64,000 bases of DNA from Burkholderiales bacterium (GCA_030831475.1 JAURKY010000008.1:46829-110828), one strand, 5' to 3'. Shown: positions 28,425 to 37,988, numbered from the stretch's first letter. The notes: generated by a model not told the origin, from the letters alone. Translations and numbers: made by a program.

Positions 28425-29589
28425 CTAAAATTATGTCGATTGGTTCAGATGGGAGGGTTTCCCAACCATTGCAGGCTGGACACTGCCAATGAAACTGCCG
28501 CGCTTTAAATCCACATTCACTACACACATAAAACTTACGGTTTCCTAAGGCGTTTTTGATTGTTTGCTGGATTAATTCAATATCTTCAATAGCGTCATCT
28601 TTAGCCATGGCTTTCGCTTGAAAAATTTTATCTAAAGCATTCAAACTTGGCCTTTGAATTAATTCATTTCTTGCAATTTTTTCAGCCTCTGCTGGACCTT
28701 CATGATTAATAATCGATTCATATAGGATGTCGAGCAATGTTTTAAGTTTATAAACATCATAATATCTTGATAAAAGGCTTAACCCATCGTTAGTTTTATT
28801 CTGTCTTTGGAAAATATTTAGAATCTTAGGTGCAACCAAACCTAAATATTCAGGTTTTTGATATTCAATTTTTTTCCAAAAAGAAATGGCATCCTCAAAG
28901 TTACCTTGATTTTCTGAGATATCACCTAATAAAATATTAGAGCGAACACAATTTTTATGTTCATTTAATGCTTTATCAAGCAATTCTTTTGCTTCTATAT
29001 ATTTTTTTTCAATCAGAAGTTCTGTAGCTAGTTCACAGTAAAAATGGCTAATTGCCTTTCGAAAAGATACACCTGAATTTTTTTCTAATTCTAGGGCGAT
29101 TTGAATAGCTTTTTGCCATTCTCTTTGTCTTTCATAAATCTCAAGAAGGGTTCCTAAACTGAATTGCAGATATTTATCATTTCTTAAAATTGATAATAAA
29201 TCTTCAGATCGATCATAGAGACCAGCTTTAAAATAGTCTTGTGCCAGTTCTGCCATCACTGATTCTCTTTGATGTGATGAAAGTTCTCGCGTCTCGAGTA
29301 AGTCATTGTGAAGATTAATGGCCTTATCAATTTGACCTGTTCTCCGAAGTAAACCACCTAATGCAAAATGTAACTCTATGGAATTATTATTTAATTTGAC
29401 AGCCTCGTTAAATGAGTCTGCTGCTTTCTCATATTGGTTGGTAATTAAGTAATGAAGACCCTTAAAATAAGCCACTGGAAAATCTGATGCTTCAGAGATA
29501 ATTTGTTTAATATCAATCCTGGCAGCGAACCAACCAAGACCAAAGAAAAAAGGAATGACTAGAAGCCACCAAAATTCGAATTCAACCAT
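28417..29589 (-). CDS. lapB: Lipopolysaccharide assembly protein B
   Basis: LapB (YciM) is an inner-membrane TPR protein that controls LpxC turnover and so lipopolysaccharide synthesis. The 390 residues have one N-terminal transmembrane helix (about 7-24), TPR repeats spanning about 40-330, and a C-terminal rubredoxin-like zinc site with two CxxC pairs: CSECGF and CPACNGW (about 354-375). The start at ATG 29589 puts the helix at the very N-terminus, as in the family. The usual neighbour lapA is missing, and a terminator hairpin separates lapB from ihfB. Confidence 0.93.
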   Translation of the reverse strand: MVEFEFWWLLVIPFFFGLGWFAARIDIKQIISEASDFPVAYFKGLHYLITNQYEKAADSFNEAVKLNNNSIELHFALGGLLRRTGQIDKAINLHNDLLETRELSSHQRESVMAELAQDYFKAGLYDRSEDLLSILRNDKYLQFSLGTLLEIYERQREWQKAIQIALELEKNSGVSFRKAISHFYCELATELLIEKKYIEAKELLDKALNEHKNCVRSNILLGDISENQGNFEDAISFWKKIEYQKPEYLGLVAPKILNIFQRQNKTNDGLSLLSRYYDVYKLKTLLDILYESIINHEGPAEAEKIARNELIQRPSLNALDKIFQAKAMAKDDAIEDIELIQQTIKNALGNRKFYVCSECGFKARQFHWQCPACNGWETLPSEPIDIILDE

Positions 29590-29611
29590 AACTAAAGATT
29601 ACTTTAAAAAT

Positions 29612-29648
29612 AAAAAAAAGCATATCTATATTAAGGATATGCTTTTTT
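29612..29648 (-). terminator. Intrinsic terminator between ihfB and lapB
   Basis: On the minus strand GCATATC and GATATGC form a 7-bp stem with a loop of about nine bases, extended by flanking A and T runs and followed by eight T. The A-tract on one side and T-tract on the other make it usable in both directions. It lies 8 bases after the ihfB stop and about 23 bases before the lapB start, so it would end the rpsA-ihfB transcript or let only part of it continue into lapB. Confidence 0.72.
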
Positions 29649-29656
29649 AAAAGTGG

Positions 29657-29935
29657 TTATTGGTCAACCCTTAATTTAAGTTCCTTTCCAGGTTTGAAGT
29701 GAGGAACATATTTCTCAGGAACATTTACAGACATACCTGATTTAGGGTTTCTCCCTAATCTTGGTGGTCTATAATTTAGACTAAAACTCCCAAAACCTCT
29801 AATCTCTATTCGATGTTTTTTTGCTAAAGCCAATGACATTGCATCGATAATAGATTTGACTGATAATTCAGCGTCCTTGTGCACAAGCTGTGTGAACCTA
29901 TTAGCTAAATGATTTATCAGTTTAGATTTAGTCAT
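29657..29935 (-). CDS. ihfB: Integration host factor subunit beta
   Basis: IHF-beta is a DNA-bending nucleoid protein acting with IHF-alpha. I place the start at ATG 29935, giving 92 residues beginning [14 protein letters not shown], as in E. coli. ATG 29944 (MTKMTKSKL) is also possible. The beta-arm and body [20 protein letters not shown] (about 44-63) and [12 protein letters not shown] are diagnostic, with the intercalating Pro in [11 protein letters not shown]. The start lies inside the rpsA end (8-base overlap), so the two are coupled. A terminator follows. Confidence 0.93.
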   Translation of the reverse strand: MTKSKLINHLANRFTQLVHKDAELSVKSIIDAMSLALAKKHRIEIRGFGSFSLNYRPPRLGRNPKSGMSVNVPEKYVPHFKPGKELKLRVDQ

Positions 29936-31412
29936 TTTTGTCATCAAGTTTCGCTTTGAGAAGGGCACCTAAATTAGTTGTAGCTATGTTTTCAGAAGCC
30001 TCTTCTTTTTTTGCCTTCGATTTAGTAGTTTTGGATTTTTCAGCTGGTTTATCATCCGATTCGTTAGGGTCAGAAGTCAGCTGTTTAATACCTAAAGATA
30101 TTCTTTCCTTCTCAACATCGATAGAGATCACAATAGCGTCAAGTTGATCACCTTTTTTGAATTTCTTAACTGCCTCTTCACCAGATTCAGTCCAAGAAAT
30201 ATCTGATAGGTGAACAAGTCCATCAATTCCACCATCTAAACCAATAAATATTCCAAAATCAGTAATTGATTTAATATTACCTTGAATTTTTTCATCTTTG
30301 CTATGTTTGTTTGCAAAATCTTCCCAAGGATTTGGCTGGCATTGTTTCATTCCAAGTGATAATCTTCTTCGATCCTCATCTACTTCTAAGATCATCACCT
30401 CAACCTCATCTCCAAGATGAACTGCCTTAGTGGGATGAATATTTCTGTTGGTCCAATCCATTTCTGAAACATGAACTAAACCTTCAATGCCAGTCTCAAT
30501 TTCAATAAATGCACCATAATCAGTGAGGTTAGAGACTTTACCAAATATTTTTGAATTAAGAGGATATCTTTTGCTAAGACCGACCCATGGATCATCATCC
30601 AATTGTTTTAGACCTAAAGAGACACGATTTTTTTCTTCATCATACTTAAGAACTCTCGCCTCAATCTCTTCACCTACATTTAACACCTCAGATGGATGTT
30701 TTACTCGTTTCCATGCAAGGTCTGTAATATGAAGAAGACCATCAATACCTCCAAGGTCAACAAATGCTCCATAATCAGTAATATTTTTAATAATACCCTT
30801 AACAACTGATCCTTCAGATAAATTTTCAATGATACTTTGTTTATCAGTGCCATTCTGCTCTTCAATAACGGCCTTACGAGAAACAACTACATTATTACGT
30901 TTTCTATCAATTTTGATTACTTTTAATTCACATTCCTTATTTTCGTATGGCGAAGTATCTTTGATTGGTCTTACATCAACAAGCGACCCTGGAAGGAATG
31001 CAGTAATGCCGTTAATAGTTACTCTTAAACCACCCTTAATTCTGCTACCAACATACCCATTGACTGTTTTATTGTTGGTCATTGCTTCTTCTAAATCAGA
31101 CCATGCCTGAAGTTTTTTAGCTTTGTCTCTAGATAGGATGGTTGATCCATATCCATCCTCTAATTTTTCAATTGCAACTTTTACATGATCACCGATGGAT
31201 ACTTCTAAATCACCATGATCATTTTCAAATTCTTCAGATTTAATAATACTCTCAGACTTTAATCCAGCGTTCACAATTACGAAATCACTATCAACCGATA
31301 CAACTTCGGCAGTGATTATTTCTCCATGACGCATCTCTTTAAGGGCCATACTTTCTTCAAATAGAGCCTCAAAACTTTCTTGGGTTGTTTTTACTTTTTC
31401 AGTGGTTGCCAT
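29928..31412 (-). CDS. rpsA: 30S ribosomal protein S1, five-domain form
   Basis: S1 binds mRNA and helps the ribosome initiate, mainly on AU-rich leaders. I use the ATG at 31412 ([20 protein letters not shown]), giving 494 residues; the frame is open about 15 codons further upstream but that stretch looks like leader. Five S1 domains are visible at about residues 25-95, 105-170, 190-260, 275-345 and 360-435, the last three with the [14 protein letters not shown] strand. The C-terminus is a Lys/Glu-rich tail with no sixth domain, whereas the E. coli protein has six in 557 residues. Confidence 0.95.
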   Translation of the reverse strand: MATTEKVKTTQESFEALFEESMALKEMRHGEIITAEVVSVDSDFVIVNAGLKSESIIKSEEFENDHGDLEVSIGDHVKVAIEKLEDGYGSTILSRDKAKKLQAWSDLEEAMTNNKTVNGYVGSRIKGGLRVTINGITAFLPGSLVDVRPIKDTSPYENKECELKVIKIDRKRNNVVVSRKAVIEEQNGTDKQSIIENLSEGSVVKGIIKNITDYGAFVDLGGIDGLLHITDLAWKRVKHPSEVLNVGEEIEARVLKYDEEKNRVSLGLKQLDDDPWVGLSKRYPLNSKIFGKVSNLTDYGAFIEIETGIEGLVHVSEMDWTNRNIHPTKAVHLGDEVEVMILEVDEDRRRLSLGMKQCQPNPWEDFANKHSKDEKIQGNIKSITDFGIFIGLDGGIDGLVHLSDISWTESGEEAVKKFKKGDQLDAIVISIDVEKERISLGIKQLTSDPNESDDKPAEKSKTTKSKAKKEEASENIATTNLGALLKAKLDDKND

Positions 31413-31429
31413 AATAACCTTAAAATTTT

Positions 31430-31445
31430 CCCATCTAGCAATGGG
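31430..31445 (-). promoter_or_regulatory. Small hairpin in the rpsA leader
   Basis: CCCAT and ATGGG (31430-31434 and 31441-31445) form a 5-bp stem with a six-base loop. It sits about 17 bases upstream of the rpsA ATG, and AAGG lies between it and the start codon. S1 is known to repress its own mRNA through leader structure in E. coli. This hairpin could play such a role, but a 5-bp stem can arise by chance. Confidence 0.25.
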
Positions 31446-31483
31446 GTTGTTAATCAAAATTAATGATTGTGTGTCATTAATAA

Positions 31484-32140
31484 CTAATTTATAAGTGCAA
31501 GTATTTTATTTATCGTTTCCTCGACACTTAAACCATCATTGTTGATAATATGTGCTTCATCATCAATTACTAATGGTGAATGAACTCTTTCCTTATCCTG
31601 TTTATCACGCAAAGCGATTTCAGTTACAAGGTTGGCGATATTAACATTGTTTCCTTTTAATATCAACTGTTTATGTCTTCTTTTTGATCGCTCCTCAACG
31701 GAAGCATCAAGATATATTTTGAGATCAGCACCAGGAAATACCACGGTGGTCATGTCTCTGCCTTCTGCAACCAAGCCAGGCTTTTTAGCAAAACTTCTTT
31801 GAAAACTCAAAAGTGATTTTCTTAACTCCTGGTTCTGAGCAATTTTTGATGCTAATTTGCTAATGCTTTCTTCTCTAATTTCAGATGAAACATCCTTGCC
31901 ATCCAAAAAAGTTTTGTCAAATTCAAATGAAATTTCGATTTCTTTAAGTAGCTCAACTATTTTTTTTTCTTGATTAAATTCAAGCTTTTTATTATGAATA
32001 GCTAGGGCAATCACCCTGTATATCGCTCCGGAATCTAAATAATGATAATTAAGAATTTTGCTGAGTTCTTTTGCAATTGTTCCTTTACCTGATCCTGCAG
32101 GACCGTCAATTGCGATGGTAAATGTATCTTCACTAGACAT
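31484..32140 (-). CDS. cmk: Cytidylate kinase
   Basis: Cmk phosphorylates CMP and dCMP. The 218 residues start with the P-loop [16 protein letters not shown] (about 11-26) and include the CMP-binding region [32 protein letters not shown], and [20 protein letters not shown] near residue 125. It overlaps aroA by 8 bases and precedes rpsA, matching the widespread aroA-cmk-rpsA order. There are 71 bases between its stop and the rpsA start, which probably hold the rpsA leader. Confidence 0.95.
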   Translation of the reverse strand: MSSEDTFTIAIDGPAGSGKGTIAKELSKILNYHYLDSGAIYRVIALAIHNKKLEFNQEKKIVELLKEIEISFEFDKTFLDGKDVSSEIREESISKLASKIAQNQELRKSLLSFQRSFAKKPGLVAEGRDMTTVVFPGADLKIYLDASVEERSKRRHKQLILKGNNVNIANLVTEIALRDKQDKERVHSPLVIDDEAHIINNDGLSVEETINKILALIN

Positions 32141-33413
32141 TTAAAAGACCATTAAAATCTTTAAAAAAATTAGGATATGTTTTGCTAACACAATCAGGGT
32201 CATTGATAAAAATCTTTTTATCAGTAAAGCTCAATAGAGCAAAACACATTGCCATCCTATGGTCATCATAGGTGTCAATATCTATTCCATCATTAATACT
32301 ATTAGGTGGAGTGATAGTGAGTGCATCACTCGATGATGTTACTTTTGCTCCAAGTTTAGTAAGTTCATTATGCATTGCTTGAATACGGTCTGTTTCCTTA
32401 ACTCGCCAACTACCAATATTTTTAAGGGTGGTGCTTCCTTTACAAAAAAAAGATAAAGTAGCTAGGGTCATTGCAGCATCAGGAATCATTATGCAATCAA
32501 CCTCTTGACCAATGAGAGTCTTGCCTTTGGAGACAGAAATAGAATTATTATTAAATTTAACTTTGGCACCCATTTTTTCTAAAACTCTAACAAACTCAAC
32601 ATCACCTTGAATACTTTGGTCATTAATGCCGATGACATTAACATCACCTGCGATTGCTGCAGCCGCAAAGAAGTATGAGGCTGATGATGCATCTCCCTCG
32701 ATATTTATAGTGGATGGATTAGAGATGTTTTGAGCTTCTTTTAAAGTAAAAGATTTCCAATCATTATTAACGTAATTTACCCCAAACTTATGAAGAAGTT
32801 TTAAGGTCATATCAATATACGGTTTTGAAATGAGCTCGCCATCAAGATCTATCACAACAGGTCTCTTTAATAGTGGGCATGCCATTAGTAAGGCTGTTAG
32901 ATATTGACTGGAGACATTGCCTTTAATTTTAATTTTTGGACTATCTGCTAGATTAGGAGATGATATTTTCAAAGGAGGAAAACCTATATTTTTTTTGTAT
33001 TCTATGTTTGCTCCTAATTGAGTTAATGCATCGACTAAATCTTTAATCGGACGTTCCTGCATCCTATCTATGCCATCAAGCAGATAATTCCCATTCATAA
33101 GTGAGAGCGCAGCTGTTAGAGGTCGGTAAGCTGTTCCTGCATTACCAAGAAATAATTCGGCATTATTATTTGTAAATGTTCCATTAGTACCTAATATTTC
33201 TATTTGAGCACCGCTCTTATTAACTTTTACACCTAGCTTTTTTAATGCCTCAATCATATAATTTGTATCATCAGATTCTAATGAACCTAATATTGAAATT
33301 GACCCTGACCCTAATGCAGCCAAAAGTAAAACCCTATTCGTAATACTTTTTGAACCAGGCAATGAAATATCGCCAGAAATACTTTTTGCATTTAGGAGTT
33401 CAATTTGATTCAT
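32133..33413 (-). CDS. aroA: 3-phosphoshikimate 1-carboxyvinyltransferase (EPSP synthase)
   Basis: AroA joins shikimate 3-phosphate with phosphoenolpyruvate in the aromatic amino acid pathway. The 426 residues show PGSKSITNRVLLLAALGSG (about 19-37; Lys and Ser bind substrates), LGNAGTAYRPLTAALSL (about 89-105) and the C-terminal DTYDDHRMAMCFALLSF. GNAGTAYRP resembles the class I GNAGTAMRP loop. It lies 3 bases after tyrA and overlaps cmk by 8 bases in a minus-strand operon. Confidence 0.96.
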   Translation of the reverse strand: MNQIELLNAKSISGDISLPGSKSITNRVLLLAALGSGSISILGSLESDDTNYMIEALKKLGVKVNKSGAQIEILGTNGTFTNNNAELFLGNAGTAYRPLTAALSLMNGNYLLDGIDRMQERPIKDLVDALTQLGANIEYKKNIGFPPLKISSPNLADSPKIKIKGNVSSQYLTALLMACPLLKRPVVIDLDGELISKPYIDMTLKLLHKFGVNYVNNDWKSFTLKEAQNISNPSTINIEGDASSASYFFAAAAIAGDVNVIGINDQSIQGDVEFVRVLEKMGAKVKFNNNSISVSKGKTLIGQEVDCIMIPDAAMTLATLSFFCKGSTTLKNIGSWRVKETDRIQAMHNELTKLGAKVTSSSDALTITPPNSINDGIDIDTYDDHRMAMCFALLSFTDKKIFINDPDCVSKTYPNFFKDFNGLLNV

Positions 33414-33416
33414 TGA

Positions 33417-34274
33417 TTATTCAGACCACTCTTGCCGAGTTTTACTAGCATCATTTAGGTAATTGAGTAGTTTTTTTTCATCATTCTTTTCAATGAGAGA
33501 AATCATTTTATCGATTTGGCATTGAAATTTTTTTAAATCGGTAATTAAGGATGATCTATTTGTTATACATATATCTCTCCAAACTTCAGGCGAACTTGCA
33601 GCAATTCTTGAGAAATCTCTAAAACCACTTGCAGCAAAATTAAGCATTAATTTTTTATTTTTATCTCGTAAGATTTGATTAACAAGTCCAAAAGCAAGCA
33701 TGTGAGGAAGATGACTTACAGTTGAAAAAATTTGATCATGCGTCTTGGCATCGAGAACTGTGGTTTTACCTCCCATGGCTTGCCAAAATTTTTTAATGGT
33801 ATTTATATTTTTTTGTGGCGTCTTCGCGAAGGGAGTGACGATAATATTTTTTTTTAAAAAAAGATCTATCTGGGCTGATCCAGGACCATGCTTTTCTGAT
33901 CCAGCTATTGGATGAGATCCAACAAATTGATGATGTTTATTTTTTAAACCTTTTTTCGCCGACATCATGATATTTTTTTTGGTACTCCCAACATCCGTGA
34001 TCAGAGTTTTGCTCCCAAGATGGGGCGTGATAACTTGAAAAGTTTGTTCAATTTGGGCTACCGGAGATGCAAGAATAACTAAGTCCGCATCTCTGATCTC
34101 TTCTTCCATAAACATGGAAACACGATTAAGCATGCCTGATTTTACAAATGATTTGAGGTTGGTGCCTCCCGGCCTGGCGATACCGACAACTTCATCAAAT
34201 AACTTTTGTTGCTTTATTTTAAGGGCTATTGACCCGCCGATAAGACCAACTCCTGAGATAATTACTTTTGACAT
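33417..34274 (-). CDS. tyrA: Prephenate dehydrogenase
   Basis: TyrA oxidatively decarboxylates prephenate to 4-hydroxyphenylpyruvate for tyrosine. This is the monofunctional form of 285 residues, without a chorismate mutase or ACT domain. The NAD loop is VIISGVGLIGGSIALKIKQQ (about 4-23). The catalytic His region is in FVGSHPIAGSEKHGPGSA (about 117-134), and STVSHLPHMLAFGLV follows. It is placed with aroA, as is common in betaproteobacteria. The upstream gene bpt is 39 bases away. Confidence 0.94.
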   Translation of the reverse strand: MSKVIISGVGLIGGSIALKIKQQKLFDEVVGIARPGGTNLKSFVKSGMLNRVSMFMEEEIRDADLVILASPVAQIEQTFQVITPHLGSKTLITDVGSTKKNIMMSAKKGLKNKHHQFVGSHPIAGSEKHGPGSAQIDLFLKKNIIVTPFAKTPQKNINTIKKFWQAMGGKTTVLDAKTHDQIFSTVSHLPHMLAFGLVNQILRDKNKKLMLNFAASGFRDFSRIAASSPEVWRDICITNRSSLITDLKKFQCQIDKMISLIEKNDEKKLLNYLNDASKTRQEWSE

Positions 34275-34313
34275 TTATAAAAGATTTTCAAAAATGAAAT
34301 TGTATCATGTAGG

Positions 34314-35039
34314 TCAGCCTAAAGCAGACTGCCAAGTATCATCGATCATTAATTCATATGGCTTAAAATTAATTTTATATCTCATTTTTCTACTCTCATT
34401 GATCCAATAACCAAGATATAAATAAGTTAATTCATTTTTTTTACAATAATCAATTAGTTTCAAGATAGAAAATGTGCCATAGCTAGCACTTTTATCTTTT
34501 ACATCAAAAAATGTATAAACCGCTGAAATACCATCATCCACTAAGTCAATGATGGATACGATCTTTAATTCATTCATGTCTCTAAATTCAAAAATTTTTG
34601 AATTCACATTGCTCTGGGCTAAAAAATCATTGTAATCAGAAATATCACTCTCAGATTCAGATGAAGTTTTATGTCTATTTTTTTGGTAATTTACATAAAG
34701 CTCGTAGTGATCCTCGTTGAAGCTCAAAGGCAATATTTTCATAGATAAATGTTTGTTTTTTTTGATGACTCTTTTTTGAGACCTGCTTGGAGTAAAGTCA
34801 TGGGAATTAATTCTAATTGGAATACAACATTTACAATCAGCACAGTGAGGTTTATACACATACTGGCCGCTTCTTCTAAAACCTTTTTTTATCAGATCAT
34901 TATAGGCGTTTGTATCGATTCTTTTGTAGGGGGTTGCAACAATTGACTGCGCATTACGATGCAGTAAGTAACCGCATGAATACTTAGTGGTTACATAAAA
35001 TTGTATGCGCTTTAAATTATTTTTTTCAACGAAACTCAT
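34314..35039 (-). CDS. bpt: Aspartate/glutamate leucyltransferase (Bpt; arginyl-transferase family)
   Basis: This protein of 241 residues belongs to the ATE1/Bpt family, which adds an amino acid (leucine in bacterial Bpt) to N-terminal Asp or Glu of target proteins for ClpS/ClpAP degradation. Diagnostic segments are YSCGYLLHRNAQSIVATP (about 18-35), GFRRSGQYVYKPHCADCKCC with its Cys cluster (about 54-73), and the C-terminal YLGYWINESRKMRYKINFKP. The length fits Bpt. It is the first gene of the block leading to tyrA, and is divergent from the TraB-family gene. Confidence 0.92.
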   Translation of the reverse strand: MSFVEKNNLKRIQFYVTTKYSCGYLLHRNAQSIVATPYKRIDTNAYNDLIKKGFRRSGQYVYKPHCADCKCCIPIRINSHDFTPSRSQKRVIKKNKHLSMKILPLSFNEDHYELYVNYQKNRHKTSSESESDISDYNDFLAQSNVNSKIFEFRDMNELKIVSIIDLVDDGISAVYTFFDVKDKSASYGTFSILKLIDYCKKNELTYLYLGYWINESRKMRYKINFKPYELMIDDTWQSALG

Positions 35040-35084
35040 TTTTTTATGTAATCTATAGTTTGGGTTTTACAGATAACTATTATT

Positions 35085-35960
35085 ATGCTTTATAAAAATT
35101 TTTTTTTCACAACCTTTGTAAGTTTTTTGTTTCTGGCAAGCTCTTATGCCTTTGCTGACAACTCAAGTTCCTCTATTTTTTGGCGAGTTGTTGATGAGAA
35201 CGATAGGCATCATTATGTATTTGGAACAATTCATATTGATGATAATCGGGTTACAAATTTTCATTCAAATGTTATCAACGCTATCAAAAGTTCAGATATT
35301 TTTTTTAGTGAAACCAATGAATTAAAGGACTATTCGATCTTAGAGGATAAGCGAAATCGAATGATAAGTGCTTATTTGTCTCAAGAGGAGCAAGAAAAGT
35401 TAAATGAAAGAGTTAATTTTCACTCGATTTCCTATGATTTTGCGATTAAGTTAAAACCGTGGTTGTTGGCCATTATTATTAATTCGCCCGAACCTGCAAC
35501 ACCATTTATTCAAGATAATATGCTGAAATCTATTGCTCAAGATAGTTTAATTTCGACTGATGGATTAGATAATTTGGAGGATCATTATTCGGCATTAGAT
35601 GCATTAACGTATGATGATCAAATTAATTTTCTGAAATTGGCTATTATTTTTAATGATGACCAAAGACGTCATGATTTTGAAGCTTTGGTAGTGGCTTATC
35701 TAAATCAAGATCCTAAGCAAATTCTTGAAATGAACCAAAAAAGTTTACAAGACGGAATTAGTCTAGAGATCACAGATGTCTTGCTAACAAAATTACTTTA
35801 TGAAAGAAATTTACGTTTTACGCAGATGATTGAAAAAACAATGCATGATAAAAAATTATTTATTGCTGTTGGCGCATCGCACTTAAGTGGTGATTCTGGT
35901 CTTTTAAATTTTTTTAGAAAAAAGGGCTATAAGTTAGAACCCTTAGATGCTTTTAATTAA
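35085..35960 (+). CDS. TraB/GumN-family secreted protein
   Basis: This 291-residue protein has a signal peptide (about residues 1-24, FTTFVSFLFLASSYAFA) and a TraB/GumN domain. The two conserved short motifs are present: GTIHIDD (about 47-53, GxxH) and VGASHLSGDSGLL (near 265, GxxH). These histidines and the erythromycin-esterase/ChaN-like fold suggest a metal-dependent hydrolase, but bacterial substrates are not established. It sits directly before a SpoU methyltransferase gene with a 3-base gap, with no evident functional link. Confidence 0.85.
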   Translation: MLYKNFFFTTFVSFLFLASSYAFADNSSSSIFWRVVDENDRHHYVFGTIHIDDNRVTNFHSNVINAIKSSDIFFSETNELKDYSILEDKRNRMISAYLSQEEQEKLNERVNFHSISYDFAIKLKPWLLAIIINSPEPATPFIQDNMLKSIAQDSLISTDGLDNLEDHYSALDALTYDDQINFLKLAIIFNDDQRRHDFEALVVAYLNQDPKQILEMNQKSLQDGISLEITDVLLTKLLYERNLRFTQMIEKTMHDKKLFIAVGASHLSGDSGLLNFFRKKGYKLEPLDAFN

Positions 35961-35963
35961 ACA

Positions 35964-36740
35964 ATGCAAATAAAAAACATATCATCCAAGGAAAATAAAC
36001 TTTTTAAGCACCTTAAAAAACTCTATTCCAGCAATCAATATAGATCATTGCAAAAGCAAACTGTATTAGATGGGGGCCACCTGATTGAGAGTTATAGGTT
36101 GCATCATGATGCGTTTCGCGCAGTTTTTTTTTCGGATGAAAAAATTCTTGAACAGATCTTCCATGATCATCATAACTATAATTATGACTTTTATCATTTA
36201 AGTGACACGTTACTTAAATCCATTTCAGGTCAAAAAAGTTCCACCGAAATCATGACGATCATAGATATTCCTATTAAAGAAAATGTAGAAAATCCAAGAT
36301 TAACTCTATTGCTTGATGATATCCAAGATCCTGGAAATCTTGGAAGCATTCTTCGTTCTGCACAAGCTTTTTTTGTTGACCAAATATTTTTGTCAAAGGG
36401 GTGCGCTGACTTATGGTCTCCAAAAACCCTTAGAGGCAGTCAAGGCGCGCAATTCTCACTGCAGTGTTTTGAAGATCAGGATCTTAAAAAAATTATCTCT
36501 AAATCTAACTTTGAGGCCTATGCTCTATCTCTAGGTGGTGAATCTATTTATAAATCCAATTTTTCATCAAAAGCAGCCTTTGTTTTGGGTAACGAGGGAT
36601 GCGGCATAGATGCAAGCATAGAGTCTATTTGCTCTAAAAAAATTTCAATACCCATGAAGAGTGATGTTGAGTCACTCAATGTATCATCTGCTGCCTCAAT
36701 TGTTATGTTTGAATATGCTCGTCAACATCAATTGATTTAA
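35964..36740 (+). CDS. SpoU/TrmH-family RNA 2'-O-methyltransferase
   Basis: This knot-fold (SPOUT) methyltransferase of 258 residues probably 2'-O-methylates rRNA or tRNA using S-adenosylmethionine. The three family motifs are visible: LDDIQDPGNLGSILRSAQAF (about 117-136, motif 1), FVLGNEGCGI (motif 2) and SLNVSSAASIVMFEYAR (motif 3). The N-terminal part fits the L30e-like substrate-binding domain (SpoU_sub_bind). The exact target cannot be told; it resembles the TsnR/RlmB group. The 3' end overlaps gluQ by 38 bases, the largest convergent overlap in the window. Confidence 0.9.
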   Translation: MQIKNISSKENKLFKHLKKLYSSNQYRSLQKQTVLDGGHLIESYRLHHDAFRAVFFSDEKILEQIFHDHHNYNYDFYHLSDTLLKSISGQKSSTEIMTIIDIPIKENVENPRLTLLLDDIQDPGNLGSILRSAQAFFVDQIFLSKGCADLWSPKTLRGSQGAQFSLQCFEDQDLKKIISKSNFEAYALSLGGESIYKSNFSSKAAFVLGNEGCGIDASIESICSKKISIPMKSDVESLNVSSAASIVMFEYARQHQLI

Positions 36741-37596
36741 TTTTCTTTAATTTTTTAATATCCCAATATTCAATTGCATGCCGAATGATCTCCTTAAAGC
36801 TTAAATCCTTATTAGGCATCCTCTGGTTTAGAATTTTTAGGCAGGTAAGCCAAATTTTTTGCGCATCATTATTGATATCAAGGTGATCACCGTTACCTTT
36901 ACTCAATTTTTTATTTTTAAAATTTAGTACAGGAATATGTCCGTAGTCTGGAATATCGAATTTTAATTTTTTGTGAATGTAAATTTGTCTTGGTGTGGAT
37001 TCTAATAAATCTGAACCCCTGATGACATTGGTTATTTTGTCAAGATAATCATCAATCACGACACAGAATTGATAAGCGAATATTTCATCACTTCTATTAA
37101 TAATGAAGTCTCCGCAATGTTTTAAAATGTTTTGTTGTACTGACCCTTGCACTTTATCCTCAAATGTAATCATCTCATCAAGCGTGATTATTCTTATTGA
37201 ATTATTTCGATGCATTAAATTTGATTTCAAACGACAGGTGCCTGGATAGATATAACCATCAATTCCTAATTCGCCTTGCTCAGAAATTTTTTTCCTAGAA
37301 CAGTTACAAATATAGGTGCATTTAATTTCATTTAAGCTATCAAGGTAGTGGCGGTAATTCTCAAGCCTTTTGCTTTGATATTGAATAGTCTCATCCCAAT
37401 GTAAATGCAAATCATCAAGCTGTTTTAATATCATTTTTGTGAAGTGGCTAGTCGTTCTAGTGGAGTCGATATCATCAATTCTAAGCAGCCATAATCCTTG
37501 ATTTGATTTTGCATCTAGGTAACTTGCAATAGCGGTTGATATGGACCCCAAATGCAGTGGTCCTGAAGGAGAGGGTGCAAAGCGTCCTTTATACAT
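36703..37596 (-). CDS. gluQ: Glutamyl-Q tRNA(Asp) synthetase
   Basis: GluQ-RS glutamylates queuosine at position 34 of tRNA-Asp. It is a truncated GluRS-like protein without anticodon-binding domain; 297 residues is normal. It shows GRFAPSPSGPLHLGSISTAI (about 4-23; HLGS is the HIGH box), a zinc site CNCSRKK plus YPGTC (about 97-122), and KLSKGNGDH as the degenerate KMSKS loop (near 232). It abuts the DUF3301 gene upstream (one-base overlap). No dksA, its usual gammaproteobacterial neighbour, is present. Confidence 0.94.
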   Translation of the reverse strand: MYKGRFAPSPSGPLHLGSISTAIASYLDAKSNQGLWLLRIDDIDSTRTTSHFTKMILKQLDDLHLHWDETIQYQSKRLENYRHYLDSLNEIKCTYICNCSRKKISEQGELGIDGYIYPGTCRLKSNLMHRNNSIRIITLDEMITFEDKVQGSVQQNILKHCGDFIINRSDEIFAYQFCVVIDDYLDKITNVIRGSDLLESTPRQIYIHKKLKFDIPDYGHIPVLNFKNKKLSKGNGDHLDINNDAQKIWLTCLKILNQRMPNKDLSFKEIIRHAIEYWDIKKLKKIKSIDVDEHIQT

Positions 37597-37904
37597 TAAT
37601 TTAATTTTGGATAGGGAGGTATGTACCAGTTAACTAATTCACCCCCTAATAATGTTAGATGACAATCAATGGAATCTTGTTTTGTTGAGCTAACTTTAAA
37701 ATTGTAAACTCTTTTAATCATTGGCCATGATGAGGTTTTAATAATTTTGAATGAACTGCAAGAGACACTATCATCAAGGAGCTGAAGATTGAAATTGTTA
37801 GCAATTCGCTTGCTTGCCTCGATGGCAATTTCTCTTTTCTTAACCATTTCGTACCAAGCGAAAATAGTTAAACCAATCATTAATGATAAAAAAATCTCAA
37901 ACAT
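37596..37904 (-). CDS. DUF3301-family membrane-anchored protein
   Basis: This short protein of 102 residues has an N-terminal transmembrane helix (about 3-17) followed by KREIAIEASKRIANNFNLQLLDD (about 20-42, in two parts), which resembles the DUF3301 pattern with Ala-x-x-x-Cys/Ile and L-Q-L-L-D. The rest is beta-rich with VYNFKVSS and CHLTLLGGELVNW. I start at ATG 37904; the frame continues to a TTG at 37925. Function is unknown. The stop overlaps the gluQ start by one base. Confidence 0.75.
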   Translation of the reverse strand: MFEIFLSLMIGLTIFAWYEMVKKREIAIEASKRIANNFNLQLLDDSVSCSSFKIIKTSSWPMIKRVYNFKVSSTKQDSIDCHLTLLGGELVNWYIPPYPKLN

Positions 37905-37988
37905 TTTTAATAATTTATGCACCAATTTAATGCAAAAAATAATTTCAGTTAATAAATCAACAAAAAAATGGCTCTAAACTTCAATTTT

